Shown: positions 5,262-5,717 of the stretch, in pieces | Layout: each line of letters opens with the position of its first letter | Numbering within the stretch: position 1 is the first letter of the stretch | Origin: DATEPR01 sp036503065 | Lineage (GTDB): Bacteria; Actinomycetota; Actinomycetes; Mycobacteriales; Pseudonocardiaceae | Assembly (NCBI GenBank): GCA_036503065.1 | Contig: DASXXM010000398.1 | Location: 1 to 5,717 of the forward strand | DNA: 5,717 bases | Direction of reading: 5' to 3' | Notes under the pieces: model-generated | Database searches by the model: none | What the model was told of the DNA's origin: nothing | Seen by the model: the letters and a program-made list of their open reading frames with translations, nothing else | Position numbers and translations under genes: made by a program

Positions 5262-5717
5262 GTGGACGAGCCAAGGGGACCGCTGTCGTCGTCGGTTTAC
5301 CGGCGTCGGCGCGTGCTGGCCACGGCCGGCACCGCCCTGGGCGCACTGCTGTTCGTCTGGGCCGTCGGCGCACTGCTCGGCGGCAACGACACACCCGCCG
5401 TACGGGGCACCGCACACGGTGTGCCGCTGGCCACCACCCGCGCCCCGGCCAGCAACCCGCCGACCACCGGCATGATCGCGACCCACGGCAGTACGACCAG
5501 CTCACCGTCGGCCAGCGCCACACTCCAAACGACCACCACCACGACGACCACGTCCGCGCCACCGCCGGGCCCGCCGCAGGCCTGCCCCGACTCGGCGATC
5601 CGGCTGACGGTGACGACGCCGAGACCCGCCTACCGGGTCGGCCAGCGCCCGGGGCTGACCCTGCACATCACGAACGCGGGCACGGTGCCCTGCTTCCGGG
5701 ACGTGAGCCACCAGCTC
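5262..5717 (+). CDS. Membrane-anchored protein with Thr/Ser/Pro-rich linker (Rv3587c-like), 3'-truncated
   Basis: The frame is open from GTG 5262 to the window edge, giving 152 residues. An in-frame TAG at 5250-5252 makes this GTG the first possible start. Residues 1-17 are short and basic (YRRRR), about 18-40 form one hydrophobic segment (LATAGTALGALLFVWAVGALLG), and about 45-106 are rich in Thr, Ser, Pro and Ala, including eight consecutive Thr (90-97, codons 5529-5552) and PPPGPP. From about 108 a folded domain begins (CPDSAIRLTVTT, YRVGQRPGLTLHITNAG, PCFRDV) that reads like an immunoglobulin-like or DUF4232-type beta domain. Cys108 and Cys144 could form a disulfide. This predicts an N-in, C-out single-pass protein with an extracytoplasmic sensor or binding domain on a possibly O-glycosylated stalk. 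It resembles M. tuberculosis Rv3587c in position and plan. The function is unknown. Confidence 0.8.
   Translation, partial: MDEPRGPLSSSVYRRRRVLATAGTALGALLFVWAVGALLGGNDTPAVRGTAHGVPLATTRAPASNPPTTGMIATHGSTTSSPSASATLQTTTTTTTTSAPPPGPPQACPDSAIRLTVTTPRPAYRVGQRPGLTLHITNAGTVPCFRDVSHQL

Larger units (their letters stand above)
5120..5275. repeat. 12-bp inverted repeat flanking the canA / membrane-protein divergent region
   Basis: GGACGAGCCAAG occurs on the plus strand at 5264-5275, over the first codons of the membrane-protein gene. It occurs again on the minus strand at 5120-5131 (plus-strand CTTGGCTCGTCC), just upstream of the canA Shine-Dalgarno. The arms are perfect 12-mers separated by 132 bp and do not extend further. 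They lie at or next to the inferred 5' ends of the two divergent transcripts. Function is unknown; chance is possible. Confidence 0.4.

Noticed and set aside
5106..5486. N-terminal extension of the carbonic anhydrase to 5486 or 5225
   Set aside because: Residues do not resemble the family, no Shine-Dalgarno precedes those starts, the longest version runs over the membrane-protein gene, and TTG 5105 has a strong ribosome binding site and gives the expected length.

Overview
This is a high-GC, coding-dense chromosomal window from an actinobacterium. The gene content and order closely follow what I recall of the Mycobacterium tuberculosis segment Rv3596c-Rv3587c (clpC1, mhuD, an alpha/beta hydrolase, mutY, a carbonic anhydrase, a membrane protein), without the PE_PGRS and lpqF genes that interrupt it there. 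The absence of those insertions, the GC bias and the protein sequences suggest a non-mycobacterial member such as a Pseudonocardiales genus. The genus is an inference. This is an ordinary core-genome region: I see no mobile element, CRISPR array, tRNA, rRNA or phage gene.

Layout from left to right. (1) The window opens inside clpC (+), the unfoldase of the ClpCP protease, which lacks only its N-terminal domain here. (2) A strong hairpin in a 63-bp gap separates clpC from the convergent mhuD (-), a heme-degrading enzyme. (3) A 36-bp divergent spacer lies between mhuD and an alpha/beta hydrolase gene (+), and both genes may be leaderless. (4) The hydrolase gene runs 11 bp tail-to-tail into a three-gene minus-strand operon, transcribed right to left: a beta-carbonic anhydrase of the Rv1284/CanA type, then the adenine glycosylase mutY, then a 2H-phosphoesterase ('2'-5' RNA ligase' family) whose GTG start shares one base with the mutY stop codon. 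(5) A 156-bp divergent promoter region precedes a plus-strand gene, cut by the right edge, for a membrane-anchored protein with a Thr/Ser/Pro-rich linker and an extracytoplasmic domain.

The genes fall into housekeeping and stress themes rather than one pathway: protein quality control (ClpC), iron acquisition or heme disposal (MhuD), oxidative DNA-damage repair (MutY), CO2/bicarbonate balance (carbonic anhydrase), RNA or nucleotide end processing (2H protein) and an envelope protein. I see no undescribed multi-gene system. The points most worth a second look are a CanA-class enzyme where M. tuberculosis carries CanB, the coupling of the 2H protein to MutY, a MutY whose C-terminus looks like a winged helix instead of the NUDIX-like domain, a repeated TA-hexamer/6-nt/start-codon geometry at three genes, and a 12-bp inverted repeat lying at or next to the inferred 5' ends of two divergent transcripts.
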